DNA of 64,000 nucleotides from JABDQA01 sp963759125 (GTDB lineage Bacteria; Desulfobacterota; Desulfobulbia; Desulfobulbales; Desulfocapsaceae): positions 93,520 to 157,519 of the forward strand of contig CAVWXN010000012.1 in assembly GCA_963759125.1 (NCBI GenBank), in the 5' to 3' direction. A program made the position numbers and the translations under genes. Below, in pieces: positions 26,044 to 38,186 of this stretch (positions within the stretch are counted from its first letter, which is position 1; each line of letters opens with the position of its first letter). The notes beneath the pieces are model-generated. The model searched no databases and was not told where the DNA came from. It saw nothing but the letters and a program-made list of their open reading frames with translations.

Positions 26044-26940
26044 ATGAGTGAGCAGAAACCCAAAATTGGATTTATCGGCCTGGGATTGATGGGCTCGGCA
26101 ATGGTTCAGCGGCTGCAGAGTGTCGGATATGAGCTGACCGTCATGGCCCACCGCAACAAAAAACCCATAGAGGAGGCGGTAGCCCGCGGCGCCGTTGAGG
26201 CGGCAGACCCGGCTGGGGTGGCTCAAAGCAGCGACATCGTCATGCTCTGTGTCGATACAACGGCGGCGGTCGAATCGGTAATGCGCGGTGACAGCGGAGT
26301 TCTGGCCGGGCTTAAAGAGAGAACTCTGGTTATCGATTTCGGCACCTCCATTCCCGGCTCCACCAGGGCACTCTACCAGGAATGCAAGGCGAAAGGCGCT
26401 TCGATGATGGATGCACCGCTGGGGCGGACTCCAGCCCAGGCGGTGGATGGACTGCTCAACATCATGGGGGCCGGCGACGAAGCCGATTTCGAGCGGGCCA
26501 AACCGGTACTGGACGATCTTGGAGAGAATGTCTTTCATGTCGGGCCGGTGGGCGCCGGGCATACCCTGAAACTGATCAACAACTTTTTTGCCATGACCAC
26601 TGCCTGCGCCATGTCCGAAGCCTTCGCCATGGCCGACCTGGCCGGTCTGAAGCGCGCCACGCTCTATGACGTCATGTCTTCCGGACCACTGCGCTCGGGC
26701 ATGATGGACTGGATCAAGACCAATGCGGTGGACCAGGACCCGTCGGCTCTGGCTTTTACGATCAGTAATGGTTTGAAGGATCTGGGCTACTATGCAAGCA
26801 TGGCCGATGATTTCAAGGTGCCGAGTTTTATTTCGCCGGCCACCAAAAATGCACTGAATATTGCCAAGTCCACAGGGTGGGGCGAAAAATACGTCCCCGA
26901 GATGGTCGATTTTATCGCTGATTTATACTCAGAAAAATAA
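26044..26940 (+). CDS. NAD(P)-dependent beta-hydroxyacid dehydrogenase (HIBADH family), second copy
   Basis: 298 residues. The Rossmann motif IGFIGLGLMGSAM is near residue 8, the substrate motif DAPLGRTPAQAVDG near 123, and the catalytic-lysine motif GAGHTLKLINNFF near 172-184. ATG 26044 follows AAGGAGAG and is preferred over the longer frame starting at 25951. It resembles the copy at 2185-3072 but is clearly divergent (DAPLGRTPA rather than DAPVTRAPK), so it probably acts on a different acid. It is divergently transcribed from the alcohol dehydrogenase and may belong to the same island. Confidence 0.88.
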   Translation: MSEQKPKIGFIGLGLMGSAMVQRLQSVGYELTVMAHRNKKPIEEAVARGAVEAADPAGVAQSSDIVMLCVDTTAAVESVMRGDSGVLAGLKERTLVIDFGTSIPGSTRALYQECKAKGASMMDAPLGRTPAQAVDGLLNIMGAGDEADFERAKPVLDDLGENVFHVGPVGAGHTLKLINNFFAMTTACAMSEAFAMADLAGLKRATLYDVMSSGPLRSGMMDWIKTNAVDQDPSALAFTISNGLKDLGYYASMADDFKVPSFISPATKNALNIAKSTGWGEKYVPEMVDFIADLYSEK

Positions 26941-26958
26941 AAGATGCCCGCGTATGAT

Positions 26959-26984
26959 GGGGACACAATACCTATCGTGTCCCC
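26959..26984. repeat. REP-like palindrome, copy 1
   Basis: GGGGACAC at 26959 and GTGTCCCC ending at 26984 enclose AATACCTATC. It sits 19 bp after the dehydrogenase stop. Confidence 0.75.
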
Positions 26985-27236
26985 ATTCATCCCGTCTGGG
27001 TGCGACAGAAGTAAGAACAGCATCGTCAGCCTCCAAACGACTAAACGCTCAGCCTCCAATTCATGTAAAAAACGCCGGCCTGCCGTGGCCTCACACAACT
27101 ATTCTGGCGTCGGAATTAGCTCGGATTGAGCGACTATTACATTTGTGCAATTCTGATGGAAAAGCACGGAACAGTGATTAAAATAGACGCGTTATAAAGG
27201 AAATTTTTATTTAAAACATATCATTGGAGGTACTCT

Positions 27237-28103
27237 ATGAGAATTCTATTGTATCTGGCCACCAACCTTTCGGTTCTGGTACTGCTTGGAATCGTCATGT
27301 CGGTGCTGGGCATCGACACCCGGCAGACGTCGGGATTGCTGTTCTTCGCAGCCCTTTTCGGGATGGGCGGGTCACTCATCTCACTGGCCATGTCAAAGTG
27401 GATCGCCAAGCGCTCAACCCGCGCTCGGGTCATCGACCAGCCCCAGAACCAGGCCGAGCAGTGGCTGGTGGACACGGTGCGCCGTCAGGCTGAGATGGCG
27501 GGCATCGGCATGCCTGAAGTGGCCATCTTCGACGCTCCGGAGATGAACGCCTTTGCCACCGGCATGAAGCGTGATGACGCCCTGGTTGCGGTCAGCAGCG
27601 GCCTGCTCTCGGGTATGGACAGAGGCGAAGTTGAAGCGGTGCTGGCCCACGAGGTGAGCCACGTCGCCAATGGTGACATGGTCACCCTGTCGCTGATTCA
27701 GGGGGTGCTCAACACCTTTGTGATTTTTCTCTCCCGGATGGCGGCGGGAATCATTGACAGTTTCCTCAGATCGGACAGGGACGGCGGCGGCCTTGGCTTC
27801 ATGGGTTATATGGCTGTCACCATTGTCCTGGAAATCATGCTCGGTCTGTTTGCCTCCATTATCGTCATGTGGTTCTCCCGCAAACGCGAATTCCGGGCCG
27901 ACAGCGGCGCCGCAGGACTGGCCGGTCGCCAGAAAATGATCGATGCGCTCAAAAGGCTGCAGGCTAATCACCAGCCTTCCAAACTGCCGGACCAGATGGC
28001 TGCTTTCGGCATCCGACCCAAAGAAGGGGGGCTCGCCTCCCTGTTCAGAAGCCATCCGCCTCTGGAAGCGCGCATCGCGGCCCTGCAGAGTTTCGAGGCC
28101 TAG
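27237..28103 (+). CDS. htpX: Membrane zinc metalloprotease HtpX
   Basis: 288 residues, the normal HtpX length. HtpX degrades damaged inner-membrane proteins, together with FtsH. Two N-terminal TM helices are followed by the zinc motif AHEVSH (the HExxH histidines at about 138 and 142), two further TM helices, and the third ligand Glu in KREFRADSGAA. The C-terminal PSKLPDQMAAFGI and SLFRSHPPLEARIAAL are typical. A GGAGG Shine-Dalgarno precedes the ATG. It is monocistronic and followed by a terminator at 28134. Confidence 0.95.
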   Translation: MRILLYLATNLSVLVLLGIVMSVLGIDTRQTSGLLFFAALFGMGGSLISLAMSKWIAKRSTRARVIDQPQNQAEQWLVDTVRRQAEMAGIGMPEVAIFDAPEMNAFATGMKRDDALVAVSSGLLSGMDRGEVEAVLAHEVSHVANGDMVTLSLIQGVLNTFVIFLSRMAAGIIDSFLRSDRDGGGLGFMGYMAVTIVLEIMLGLFASIIVMWFSRKREFRADSGAAGLAGRQKMIDALKRLQANHQPSKLPDQMAAFGIRPKEGGLASLFRSHPPLEARIAALQSFEA

Positions 28104-28133
28104 AGTCAAACACAAAATACCGACAATACCTGG

Positions 28134-28174
28134 AAAAAAGACGGATCGGATCTATTCCGGTCCGTCTTTTTTTT
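28134..28174 (+). terminator. Rho-independent terminator of htpX
   Basis: A ten-pair stem (GACGGATCGG with CCGGTCCGTC, one G-U pair) closes a 7-base loop and is followed by a run of eight T; a matching A run precedes it. Confidence 0.85.
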
Positions 28175-28347
28175 AACGCGGAGCAGCCGTCATCCAGCCG
28201 GCCTCATTGGCCTAAAGATCAGGTCGAGCGTAGCACATTGAGGCAGGTTGCTAGCTTACCAAACGAGATCAGGCCGAGCAGCTGCGGAGACGATTCATCC
28301 ATGTTCCTGCAGGTACGCGGGATTGAATAATTATCAAATAGTACCAC

Positions 28348-29445
28348 TCAACCTTCAGGCGCCTTGTCATCTTCTGATTCCTCAGGCTGATCCAGCCGCA
28401 GACTGTCGGTCATCAGGCCAACTCGTTGGGCCCTGCGCTCCCATTGACGGCGGGCGATCTCCTGCATGTCTTCGACCCTGTCCACCTCATCAACGATTTC
28501 GAGCCCGAGCAGCGTTTCGATGAAATCTTCCATGGTCACCACCCCTTCGGTGCCGCCATATTCGTCAACCACCAGGGCGATATGGGTGGACTCGCTCATC
28601 ATCTGCTCGAATAGATCGTGCAGGGTCAGCTTGTCGCGGACCACCACGATGGGACGGATCATTTCCTTCAGCGGTGTATCGGGCTTTTCTTGGGCTGCCT
28701 GGAAAATGTCAGTTTTGAGCACGAACCCTTTTATATCATCCAGATCATCACCGAAGACCGGGATGCGGGAGAAGTAGATGCGGCCGCTCTCGGCGATCAC
28801 CTGCTCGGCGCTCATGACCTCGGGCAGGGCATAGACCACGGTCCTCGGCGTCATGATGTCCTTGGTCCTGATGTCTCGCAGAAAAAAAAGATTCTGCAGG
28901 ACCCGTGACTCGTATTTATGAAAGATTCCCTCTCTGGTACCGAGTTCGGCGAGGGCGATGAATTCATCGCGGTGGACACTTTTTTCCGGCCGGTTTCTGG
29001 TCATCAGGTGGGTCAGGAGTTCGGCCATCTTGACCAGCGGCCACATGAGGATAGTGGTGATCTCCAGGGAAGCAGCCACAAAAGGGGTCAACTGCCGCCA
29101 GTGGGCAGCCCCGAGGGTTTTGGGGATTATTTCTGAGATCACCAGGATCAGTAAGGTGAGTACCGCGGATATCACCCCGATGTAGGCGTCACCGAACACC
29201 GATGCGGCTTGGGCGCCGGCACCGGCCGCCCCCACCGTATGAGCGATGGTATTGAGACTCAGGATCGCCGCCAGGGGGCGGTCGAGGTTATCCTTGAATT
29301 TTTTTAACCGGACGCCGAGACGAGGGCGATCCTGTTCCATCATCGACACATAGGAAGCCGAGATGGAAAGCAGAACGGCTTCCATGATCGAGCAGAGAAA
29401 AGAAACGCTGAGTGCCAGCACTACGTAAAAAAGAAGTAAGCCCAT
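28348..29445 (-). CDS. CNNM (DUF21) and CBS-domain membrane protein, CorC/HlyC-like
   Basis: 365 residues. The N-terminal DUF21/CNNM domain has about three to four TM helices (from MGLLLFYVVLALS to residue 150) with SIMEAVLLS and IISEIIPK-like motifs; two CBS domains follow, with DIMTPRTVVYALPE and VDEYGGTEGVVTMEDFIE. Related proteins are thought to help magnesium or cobalt transport. ATG 29445 begins the expected TM segment; the frame continues 22 codons upstream. The short C-terminal tail is acidic and lacks the CorC-HlyC domain. Confidence 0.9.
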   Translation of the reverse strand: MGLLLFYVVLALSVSFLCSIMEAVLLSISASYVSMMEQDRPRLGVRLKKFKDNLDRPLAAILSLNTIAHTVGAAGAGAQAASVFGDAYIGVISAVLTLLILVISEIIPKTLGAAHWRQLTPFVAASLEITTILMWPLVKMAELLTHLMTRNRPEKSVHRDEFIALAELGTREGIFHKYESRVLQNLFFLRDIRTKDIMTPRTVVYALPEVMSAEQVIAESGRIYFSRIPVFGDDLDDIKGFVLKTDIFQAAQEKPDTPLKEMIRPIVVVRDKLTLHDLFEQMMSESTHIALVVDEYGGTEGVVTMEDFIETLLGLEIVDEVDRVEDMQEIARRQWERRAQRVGLMTDSLRLDQPEESEDDKAPEG

Positions 29446-29807
29446 GCCTGCCGTGCTCCAGTTTCGAGAATTCGTTATAATACCGGATACCTGTTCATAA
29501 CAGATATGCACTCGTAAGCCAACCGGCTAGTACTTTTGAACCTTCATCGGTCAGCCATTTGCCTAAATTCACTGAGATTAGCTGGCCAATATTTCATTTT
29601 TCACTTTATTTCAGTCAATTATGTAGGTATTTTCAATTTATTACCAGGTTGTTTGATTACTTTCAGATCGTTCTCTCAGGCAAAAATAAAATCCCTGGCC
29701 ATCGCGTCAGGTGAATTTTAGCTCGGTAGATAGACAACTGCGCGAGGGCATGGAGGAGAAATAGCAAGAGGCTGGGCACAACTTTCCCCAGGACGGATTC
29801 ATTAGAG
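29446..29807. other. Intergenic region between CNNM protein and diguanylate cyclase
   Basis: Divergent promoter region. It is AT-rich at 29560-29660; no gene, repeat or strong promoter is recognised. Confidence 0.35.
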
Positions 29808-31226
29808 ATGCGAATCGTAAACGAACAAAATATCGCCAAAACCAGTTTCATCCTCACCATGGTTGTGATAAGCGTCATTACCTTCGGGGTTGGCGCTTAT
29901 TTCGTGGTCACCAGGCATGAGCTCTCCTCCAGGGAGCTTGGCCGGCTGGAAACAGTGCTGATCGATCAGCAGAAGCAGGCTCTGCTGGCCGATGTGGAAA
30001 AGCTGCTGGTAAGGATAGAGTCGCTGAACAGGGCACTGCAGGAGGACAATGCAGAACCGCTGGAAAGCCTCACCGACGAAGATAGCGATGACGACAATGC
30101 AGAAACCCTGGAAAGCCCCACCGACGAAGATAGCGATGACGATGAATCCAAGGCCCGCTTGCTTCAGCAGAAGGTGATTGAGGCGCTGGGCCGGGCCGAT
30201 GATCTGGCCGGCGACGGCTATTTCATCTATCAGCTCCATGATCTGGCTGGCGGCGAGAATTTTGCCTCCATGCTGTTTAATCCCGCCCGCCCTGATCTCG
30301 TCGACCAGAAGTTGTCAACCGATTTTCCGGACGCCCGGGGCTACGATTTCAGAAAGGTTTTCATGAAAGACATCCGTGACCGCGGCGAGTCGTTTGTCAC
30401 CTACTGGTACAAGAAAGACTTCGCCGATGGTACTCGTGTTGATCAGGAACTCGGCCGGAAGCTGGCCTATTTTAAGCTCGATCCCGACTGGAACTGGATC
30501 GTCGCCAAGAGCGTCTACCTCGATTCGATAGACCTGTACATCGATCAGCAGCGGGCAGCCCGTAAGCAGGCTATGCTGATCGATATGGCGGTGCTGGCCG
30601 CCCTGTTCCTCTGCAGTGCGGTGCTGGCCTTCTTCCTGACCTATTCTTTTTCACTCGGGATCCATTCCCTGCTTCAAAAACTCCGGGACACCGAAGAGCA
30701 GCATGTTCGGGAAATCGAGAACCTGTCAAAAACCATTGACCAGCAGAACAAGAGTGACCGGCTGACCGGTGCCTACAACCGCTCCCATCTCACTGACGAG
30801 CTCGGCAAGGAGCAGGCCCGATCGGATCGTTACCAGACCCCTTTGGCATTGATTGTTTTTGATGTCGATCATTTTCGAGCCATAAACGATAAACAGGGGA
30901 GAACGGCGGGAGACTCGGTGCTCACCGAGCTGGCAGAGATGATCAAAGACAATATCAGAAAAACAGATATCTTTGCCCGCTGGGGCAGTGAGGAGTTTGC
31001 CATCCTGGCCCCGGGCGTCGATCTCGACCAGGGCAGGAAGTTCGCTGAAAAACTGAGGATGCTGGTCGAAGCATACAGCTTCTCGATAAGGGAGCGGGTG
31101 ACCTGCAGCTTCGGAGTCAGTTTCTACCAGGCAACCGAGAATCCAGAAGATTTCGTCAACCGCGCCGATACCGCACTTCAGCGCGCCAAAGCAGAAGGCC
31201 GCAACCGTTGTGTGGCGCTGGAGTAG
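29808..31226 (+). CDS. Membrane-bound diguanylate cyclase with cache-like sensor (GGDEF)
   Basis: 472 residues. A first TM helix (about 14-34) and a second (about 260-285) bracket a periplasmic cache-like sensor region with the FIYQLHDLAGGENFASML type of fold. The GGDEF domain makes cyclic di-GMP: its active-site motif is GSEEF at residues 393-397, and the inhibitory I-site RKTD lies at 384-387, five residues before it as usual. The sensor contains a 48-bp tandem duplication (30046-30141) giving two copies of an acidic 16-residue unit. It is convergent with the Fe-S dehydrogenase gene. Confidence 0.92.
   Translation: MRIVNEQNIAKTSFILTMVVISVITFGVGAYFVVTRHELSSRELGRLETVLIDQQKQALLADVEKLLVRIESLNRALQEDNAEPLESLTDEDSDDDNAETLESPTDEDSDDDESKARLLQQKVIEALGRADDLAGDGYFIYQLHDLAGGENFASMLFNPARPDLVDQKLSTDFPDARGYDFRKVFMKDIRDRGESFVTYWYKKDFADGTRVDQELGRKLAYFKLDPDWNWIVAKSVYLDSIDLYIDQQRAARKQAMLIDMAVLAALFLCSAVLAFFLTYSFSLGIHSLLQKLRDTEEQHVREIENLSKTIDQQNKSDRLTGAYNRSHLTDELGKEQARSDRYQTPLALIVFDVDHFRAINDKQGRTAGDSVLTELAEMIKDNIRKTDIFARWGSEEFAILAPGVDLDQGRKFAEKLRMLVEAYSFSIRERVTCSFGVSFYQATENPEDFVNRADTALQRAKAEGRNRCVALE
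30046..30141 (+). repeat. Tandem duplication of 48 bp within the diguanylate cyclase gene
   Basis: Two adjacent copies, 30046-30093 and 30094-30141, encode DNAEPLESLTDEDSDD and a near copy (DNAETLESPTDEDSDD). The unit length is a multiple of three, so the frame is kept. A further DDDE end follows. Confidence 0.9.
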
Positions 31227-31237
31227 TGAGAGAATAA

Positions 31238-31263
31238 GGGGACAGGATAGGTATTGTGTCCCC
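31238..31263. repeat. REP-like palindrome, copy 2
   Basis: GGGGACAGGATAGG with ATTGTGTCCCC, between the stops of two convergent genes (31226 and 31269). It could act as a terminator for both. Confidence 0.75.
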
Positions 31264-31268
31264 TCCAA

Positions 31269-34094
<2,826 letters not shown>

Positions 34095-34306
34095 GCTGAA
34101 ACCTCTGCCCTTAGAGATTCAGGGCTAAAAATTGGTGGTCTTTTATAAGAATCATTCCTGGTTGTATCTACCATCTTTGCCGCCAAATTAAAACCGAATC
34201 GTCTGTTTTCGACGTTACAGAACTGAGATCCGGCGCTGTTACCTTTTGATCGTCGGTCCATGTAAAGCTGCTTGCAAAGGGGCGCCGGATTGAATAGTGT
34301 TTCCAG

Positions 34307-34864
34307 ATGAATTCAGGATTCCTCGATGCCAACATGTCCGCCTTCTCAGGCCTGCCCGAGCCCGAAGCTGCCGTCGGCATCATTGTCTGCAGTCGGCCGG
34401 AGGAGTCGGTCCTGCTGATTAAAAGAAACGAGAGCGAGCACGATCCCTGGTCCGGGCATTATGCCTTTCCAGGAGGCCGGCGAGAAAACGGTGATTCTAC
34501 CATCTACCAGACCTGCGTGCGCGAGGTGCAGGAGGAGACCGGCATCAGCCTGGTACCCGAAGAGCTTCAGCAGACCTGGGCGCCCGCCCGGGCGGGCCGC
34601 AACGTAAAGGCGCCGATCCTGGTCCAGCCTTATGTTTTCAGGCTTGACGATCGTCCGGAGGTGACCATCGAGGAGAAAGAAATTGCCTGCCACGTGTGGC
34701 TTTCGGTCGCTTCATTCATGGACTTCACCAACCATCGTATCGTCGAGATCAGACCTGACATGATCAGACCGGTATTTCCGATGGACGACTACTATATCTG
34801 GGGATTCACCTACGGCCTTGTCTGCCGGCTGCTTAATTTCGACCAGACCCAGGTTCTCCGCTGA
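34307..34864 (+). CDS. Nudix hydrolase
   Basis: 185 residues with the Nudix box GGRRENGDSTIYQTCVREVQ followed by EETGI, at about residues 56-80. Nudix enzymes cleave nucleoside diphosphates linked to another moiety; the sequence look is close to CoA-diphosphatase members (NudL), with the N-terminal EAAVGIIVCSRPEESVLLIKR. The Glu near the start of the box is replaced by Asp (GD), so activity could differ. No strong Shine-Dalgarno marks the ATG. It stands alone. Confidence 0.85.
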   Translation: MNSGFLDANMSAFSGLPEPEAAVGIIVCSRPEESVLLIKRNESEHDPWSGHYAFPGGRRENGDSTIYQTCVREVQEETGISLVPEELQQTWAPARAGRNVKAPILVQPYVFRLDDRPEVTIEEKEIACHVWLSVASFMDFTNHRIVEIRPDMIRPVFPMDDYYIWGFTYGLVCRLLNFDQTQVLR

Positions 34865-35224
34865 GATCTAGTTTCCCGGCACGCCCTGATACATTCAGCC
34901 TCAATGGGCTCTTGACCCACATCAAGCTGTTTCTAGATCAGCATAAAGGGATGGCAAACATATCTGCCGCAGGCATATAGCAGAAAAGAGAAGAATTGGT
35001 TCAAGACCAAGGCCAGAATTTAAAAATAATTGGAAATAAAAAGAGGAGATTTTAGCCAAGATGGAGGCATGAGAGAAATTTTCCCCGCTGGTGTAGAAAT
35101 GCGAAAAAATGAAGATTTGGTTCAAGATCAAGGCGTGTGCTGGAATTCTACCGGAGGCGTATATGCAAATACGTCGAGGATAGAATTCCAGCGCACAACG
35201 CAGAGATTGACCCAATATTCCTTT
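34865..35224. other. Intergenic region with a degenerate copy of the hairpin element
   Basis: The region holds the hairpin element at 35117-35215. A further partial copy is suggested at about 34990-35010 (AATTGGTTCAAGACCAAGGC), the left arm only, and the facing words TATCTGCCGCAGGCATATAG near 34960. No gene is supported. Confidence 0.45.
35117..35215. repeat. Hairpin element, copy 1 (about 100 bp)
   Basis: Terminal arms TTGGTTCAA and TTGACCCAA pair with one G-U. The inner arms GCTGGAATTCTA and TAGAATTCCAGC pair perfectly; the centre holds CCGGAGGCGTATATG. It starts 10 bp past the stop of the outer-membrane protein gene on the - strand. See the second copy at 41907. Confidence 0.75.
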
Positions 35225-35911
35225 TTAGAAATGGTAAGTGAGGAGAAGAGACGCCACCGGATACCACTGAAACCAACTCAACTCATCCTCAATCTCCTGC
35301 TGCTGTTCTGTCAGAAACAGCTGTACCTCTTCGATGTCGTTGACGTCCACCGGTGCATTTATCCGCAGGTTGGTGACCTCTGGAGCTCCCTGGAAGAGGA
35401 CCCCCAGATCAAGAGCTATGCCCCAGCCCGTGTCGTTGCTGTTGGAGCGCCAGCCCAGGCCCAGGTAAGGGGCAACGGGGTTGAACTCCACGTCTCCGGT
35501 GATGGAGAGAAAATCGGAGAGAAAAGTGTATGATTGGAAGGCGGCCGGAAAATTTTCCGGGGGCAGGGAGCCTTCAACGCCGACATTGTTGTTGTTGAAG
35601 TAGACGCCGCCGCTGAGGAAGAAGGCTCCGCCAAAGGGGTGAATATCTAGCAGGGCCGAGAGCGAGTTGAATTGGGTTTCGAAGTTATAGTCGATATCAT
35701 CGATGGTCGAATCGAACTCCCAGAGCAGATAATTTATCCCGCCTCTGAGTCTGGTGTGGGGAATCAGGGCGGCGCTGATTTCGGCGCCGACCCCCATGGT
35801 GCCGACTTTGACGTCGATGCCCAAGCCTTCGTTGGCCTTGGCGAGGGGGGTAAATCCGGACAACGGTGCCAGTAAAACTGCGGTTAGAATCAAGCGGTGT
35901 AGACGGCTCAT
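35225..35911 (-). CDS. Predicted outer-membrane beta-barrel protein
   Basis: 228 residues. A Sec signal peptide ends near ANEG (about residue 27). The mature part alternates hydrophobic and polar residues as in beta strands, is rich in Gly, Asn and aromatic residues, and ends in LLLTYHF, the usual C-terminal Phe of outer-membrane barrels. It resembles small barrels of unknown function; the role is not known. The roughly 100-bp hairpin element follows its stop. Confidence 0.75.
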   Translation of the reverse strand: MSRLHRLILTAVLLAPLSGFTPLAKANEGLGIDVKVGTMGVGAEISAALIPHTRLRGGINYLLWEFDSTIDDIDYNFETQFNSLSALLDIHPFGGAFFLSGGVYFNNNNVGVEGSLPPENFPAAFQSYTFLSDFLSITGDVEFNPVAPYLGLGWRSNSNDTGWGIALDLGVLFQGAPEVTNLRINAPVDVNDIEEVQLFLTEQQQEIEDELSWFQWYPVASLLLTYHF

Positions 35912-36034
35912 GGGATCCTCATCTGATGGTTCATAAGTGATGTTTTAGAATGTCGTCTATAATACATAAATTCTCATGAAAGACAATCAGACAGTCTTTT
36001 GCAGTCGAGAGACGGGCGGAATAACGTCAGCGTA

Positions 36035-36655
36035 TCAGAACAATTTGACCCGGAACCAGGTCTCCTGGAAACGCATGACGACACCGTCGGCAGTGATTTC
36101 GTGGAGGGTCAACGCTGTTCCGACAGGATCACCTTCCCGGACCACTGCATTGTTGATCATGATCAGACGCAGTCCCGGTTCGTCCGAATAGACATGGCCG
36201 CTGAATTTTAGCTCGGGCAGTCTTTGTTGAAATTCCGTATTCATATCTTCGAGGTAGGGAATCTCATCGGCTGGCTGAACCAATGGCACCGATGGCATCA
36301 GCGGCTGGGACGGCGAATTGCTGCCGCTGGCGGGCGCTGACGATGCTCTGGGTGAGATTATCGGGAGGGGTTCAGGTGGCGCCTCTGCGGTGGTTTCGGC
36401 GACGGTCTCAATGGGCGGCGCTGGTGTGCCGCTCACCTCGGAATCTCTCTGTTCTTTCAGCGACCACCACCAGCCTGCACCGAGGATCACCGCACTCACC
36501 AGCATGAAGCTGGTAAGAATCAGGCCGAAGGTGAATTTATTCTTTTTTGTTGTCTGACTGCCCTCGATGAAAGTGAAACCGGAACGGGCCGGCTGGGCTC
36601 CGCTTTTTGTCCGCTTTTCTTCAGATTTTCTCAGGGCATCGAGGATGTAGGACAT
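36035..36655 (-). CDS. gspB: Type II secretion accessory protein GspB
   Basis: 206 residues. The N-terminal MSYILDALRKSEEKR is the classic start of GspB proteins, followed by one TM helix near residue 42-62, a Pro-, Glu- and Ser-rich periplasmic linker and a C-terminal GspB domain (GHVYSDEPGLRLIMINNAVVREGD). GspB works with GspA to assemble the secretin pore through the peptidoglycan. The gene follows gspA with a 34-bp gap, as in other genomes. Confidence 0.88.
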   Translation of the reverse strand: MSYILDALRKSEEKRTKSGAQPARSGFTFIEGSQTTKKNKFTFGLILTSFMLVSAVILGAGWWWSLKEQRDSEVSGTPAPPIETVAETTAEAPPEPLPIISPRASSAPASGSNSPSQPLMPSVPLVQPADEIPYLEDMNTEFQQRLPELKFSGHVYSDEPGLRLIMINNAVVREGDPVGTALTLHEITADGVVMRFQETWFRVKLF

Positions 36656-36689
36656 GGTGTGGAGGAACGCTGGGCGGGAGGTTGATTCA

Positions 36690-37979
36690 TCAGTCTGCTA
36701 TTTCGATGGTGCCGATCACGATTCTGGTTTCAGGTTCCGTTTCAAGCCTGTCTGCTATTTCCACCGGGGCTATAAAAATATTGCTCTGCACCGGAACCTC
36801 TGGGAGCTCAGCAGCGTTTTGGGTGTCGTTGACAGGTTCTGCGAGCGCTGCTTCTTGGGCAGCCTCAGCAACGACAGCCTGGTCATCGACCTTCTCTGCT
36901 TCGATGGGTTGCTCCTCTGCTGCTTTTTCCGCCGCCCTATCTGCGATATTTGGAGCCTCCTGCTCCTGCACCTCTATCTCTTCCCGGAACGCTTTAGCGG
37001 TATCGGCCGGGGCCGGCTGATTCTGCTGTGCTGGGGGCAAGACCGAACGGAGGTTGAGGTGGAAGATGTCGCTGGTGCTGCCGACCCAGACGAGCACAAT
37101 GGCCAGCATGGTCGTTGCCGCAATTACCAGGCTTCTGATCGGCACCTCGATGGTCTTCGAGGTGTGGTCAAAGCCGAAGATCTCCCGGCCGGCTGTCTTG
37201 ACGATCGCTTCGTCGACCTGTTCTTTTTCCTCGGCGTAGGCACCGATCAGGGACCGGTCGCAGAGGCTGTTGATCAGCCGGGGAATGCCGCCGGTAAGCT
37301 GGTGGATCCGTTTCACCGCACCGTGGCTGAACAGTTGTTTCGGCGTGCCGCCGGCCACGGAAAGTCGGTGATTGATATATTCCGCGGTTTCGTCGGGCTG
37401 CAGCCCGGTGAGATGAAACCTTCCCGTGATCCTCTGGTTTACCTGGGTCATATCCGGGCTGGTCAGCACCGTGGACAACTCCGACTGTCCCAGCAAAAAA
37501 ATCTTCAACAATTTATGCCGGTTGGTCTCGAGGTTGGTGAGCAGCCTGATCATCTCGAGTGCCTCTTTGTCGAGATTCTGGGCCTCGTCGATGACCAGCA
37601 GGGCAGGGTTGTTGTCAGCGTAGGCCTGGAGCAGAAACTCGTTGAGCGCGTCGATGTAATCTTTGGCGGTAAAGGCATGGTCGCCGACATTCACCATAAA
37701 TTCATCACAGACGGCGGCCAGCAGTTCGAAGGCGCTGAGGCCCGGGTTAATGATCAGGGCGATATTGGCGGTGGGTTCGAGCTGTTCCAGAAAAAAACGG
37801 CAGAGCGTGGTTTTACCTGTGCCCACTTCTCCGGTCAGCAGAATGATGCAGCCTTCCGAGGAGAGCCCGTAATTCAGGTGGGCAAGCCCGTCCTGATGCA
37901 TCTCGCTCAAATAGAGATAACGGGGATCCGGGGCGATAGAAAAGGGGTTTTCCCGGAAACCGAAATAGTCGTTGTACAT
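36690..37979 (-). CDS. gspA: Type II secretion ATPase GspA (ExeA family)
   Basis: 429 residues. The AAA ATPase domain has Walker A GEVGTGKTT near residue 50 and Walker B ALLVIDEAQ near 137. A TM helix lies near 275 and the C-terminal part is an acidic, Ala/Glu-rich periplasmic tail ending DRLETEPETRIVIGTIEIAD. This C-terminal part lacks the peptidoglycan-binding domain found in some GspA proteins. GspA and GspB (36035) form a complex needed for secretin assembly. Confidence 0.88.
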   Translation of the reverse strand: MYNDYFGFRENPFSIAPDPRYLYLSEMHQDGLAHLNYGLSSEGCIILLTGEVGTGKTTLCRFFLEQLEPTANIALIINPGLSAFELLAAVCDEFMVNVGDHAFTAKDYIDALNEFLLQAYADNNPALLVIDEAQNLDKEALEMIRLLTNLETNRHKLLKIFLLGQSELSTVLTSPDMTQVNQRITGRFHLTGLQPDETAEYINHRLSVAGGTPKQLFSHGAVKRIHQLTGGIPRLINSLCDRSLIGAYAEEKEQVDEAIVKTAGREIFGFDHTSKTIEVPIRSLVIAATTMLAIVLVWVGSTSDIFHLNLRSVLPPAQQNQPAPADTAKAFREEIEVQEQEAPNIADRAAEKAAEEQPIEAEKVDDQAVVAEAAQEAALAEPVNDTQNAAELPEVPVQSNIFIAPVEIADRLETEPETRIVIGTIEIAD

Positions 37980-38186
37980 AGGTGGGAGTTACCGTCATTG
38001 CCGGGCGAGCGGCCTACAAATTTTTATCACAGGGTACCGTCACCCGGTAATTATATGCCAATTCGGAATGGTTTGCTATTTTTCTTTATTTTCAGTTGTT
38101 TTTATAATTAAGAGTGCGTAGCATGAGTTCGAATTCAGAGCAAGTGAATAGTTCTTTCTGCAAACATTTCATTGAGCCGTATTTCC

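Noticed and set aside
36654..38111. A 485-residue + strand frame opposite gspA and gspB
   Set aside because: It is the antisense of two clear - strand genes with motifs; its composition is that of a shadow frame.
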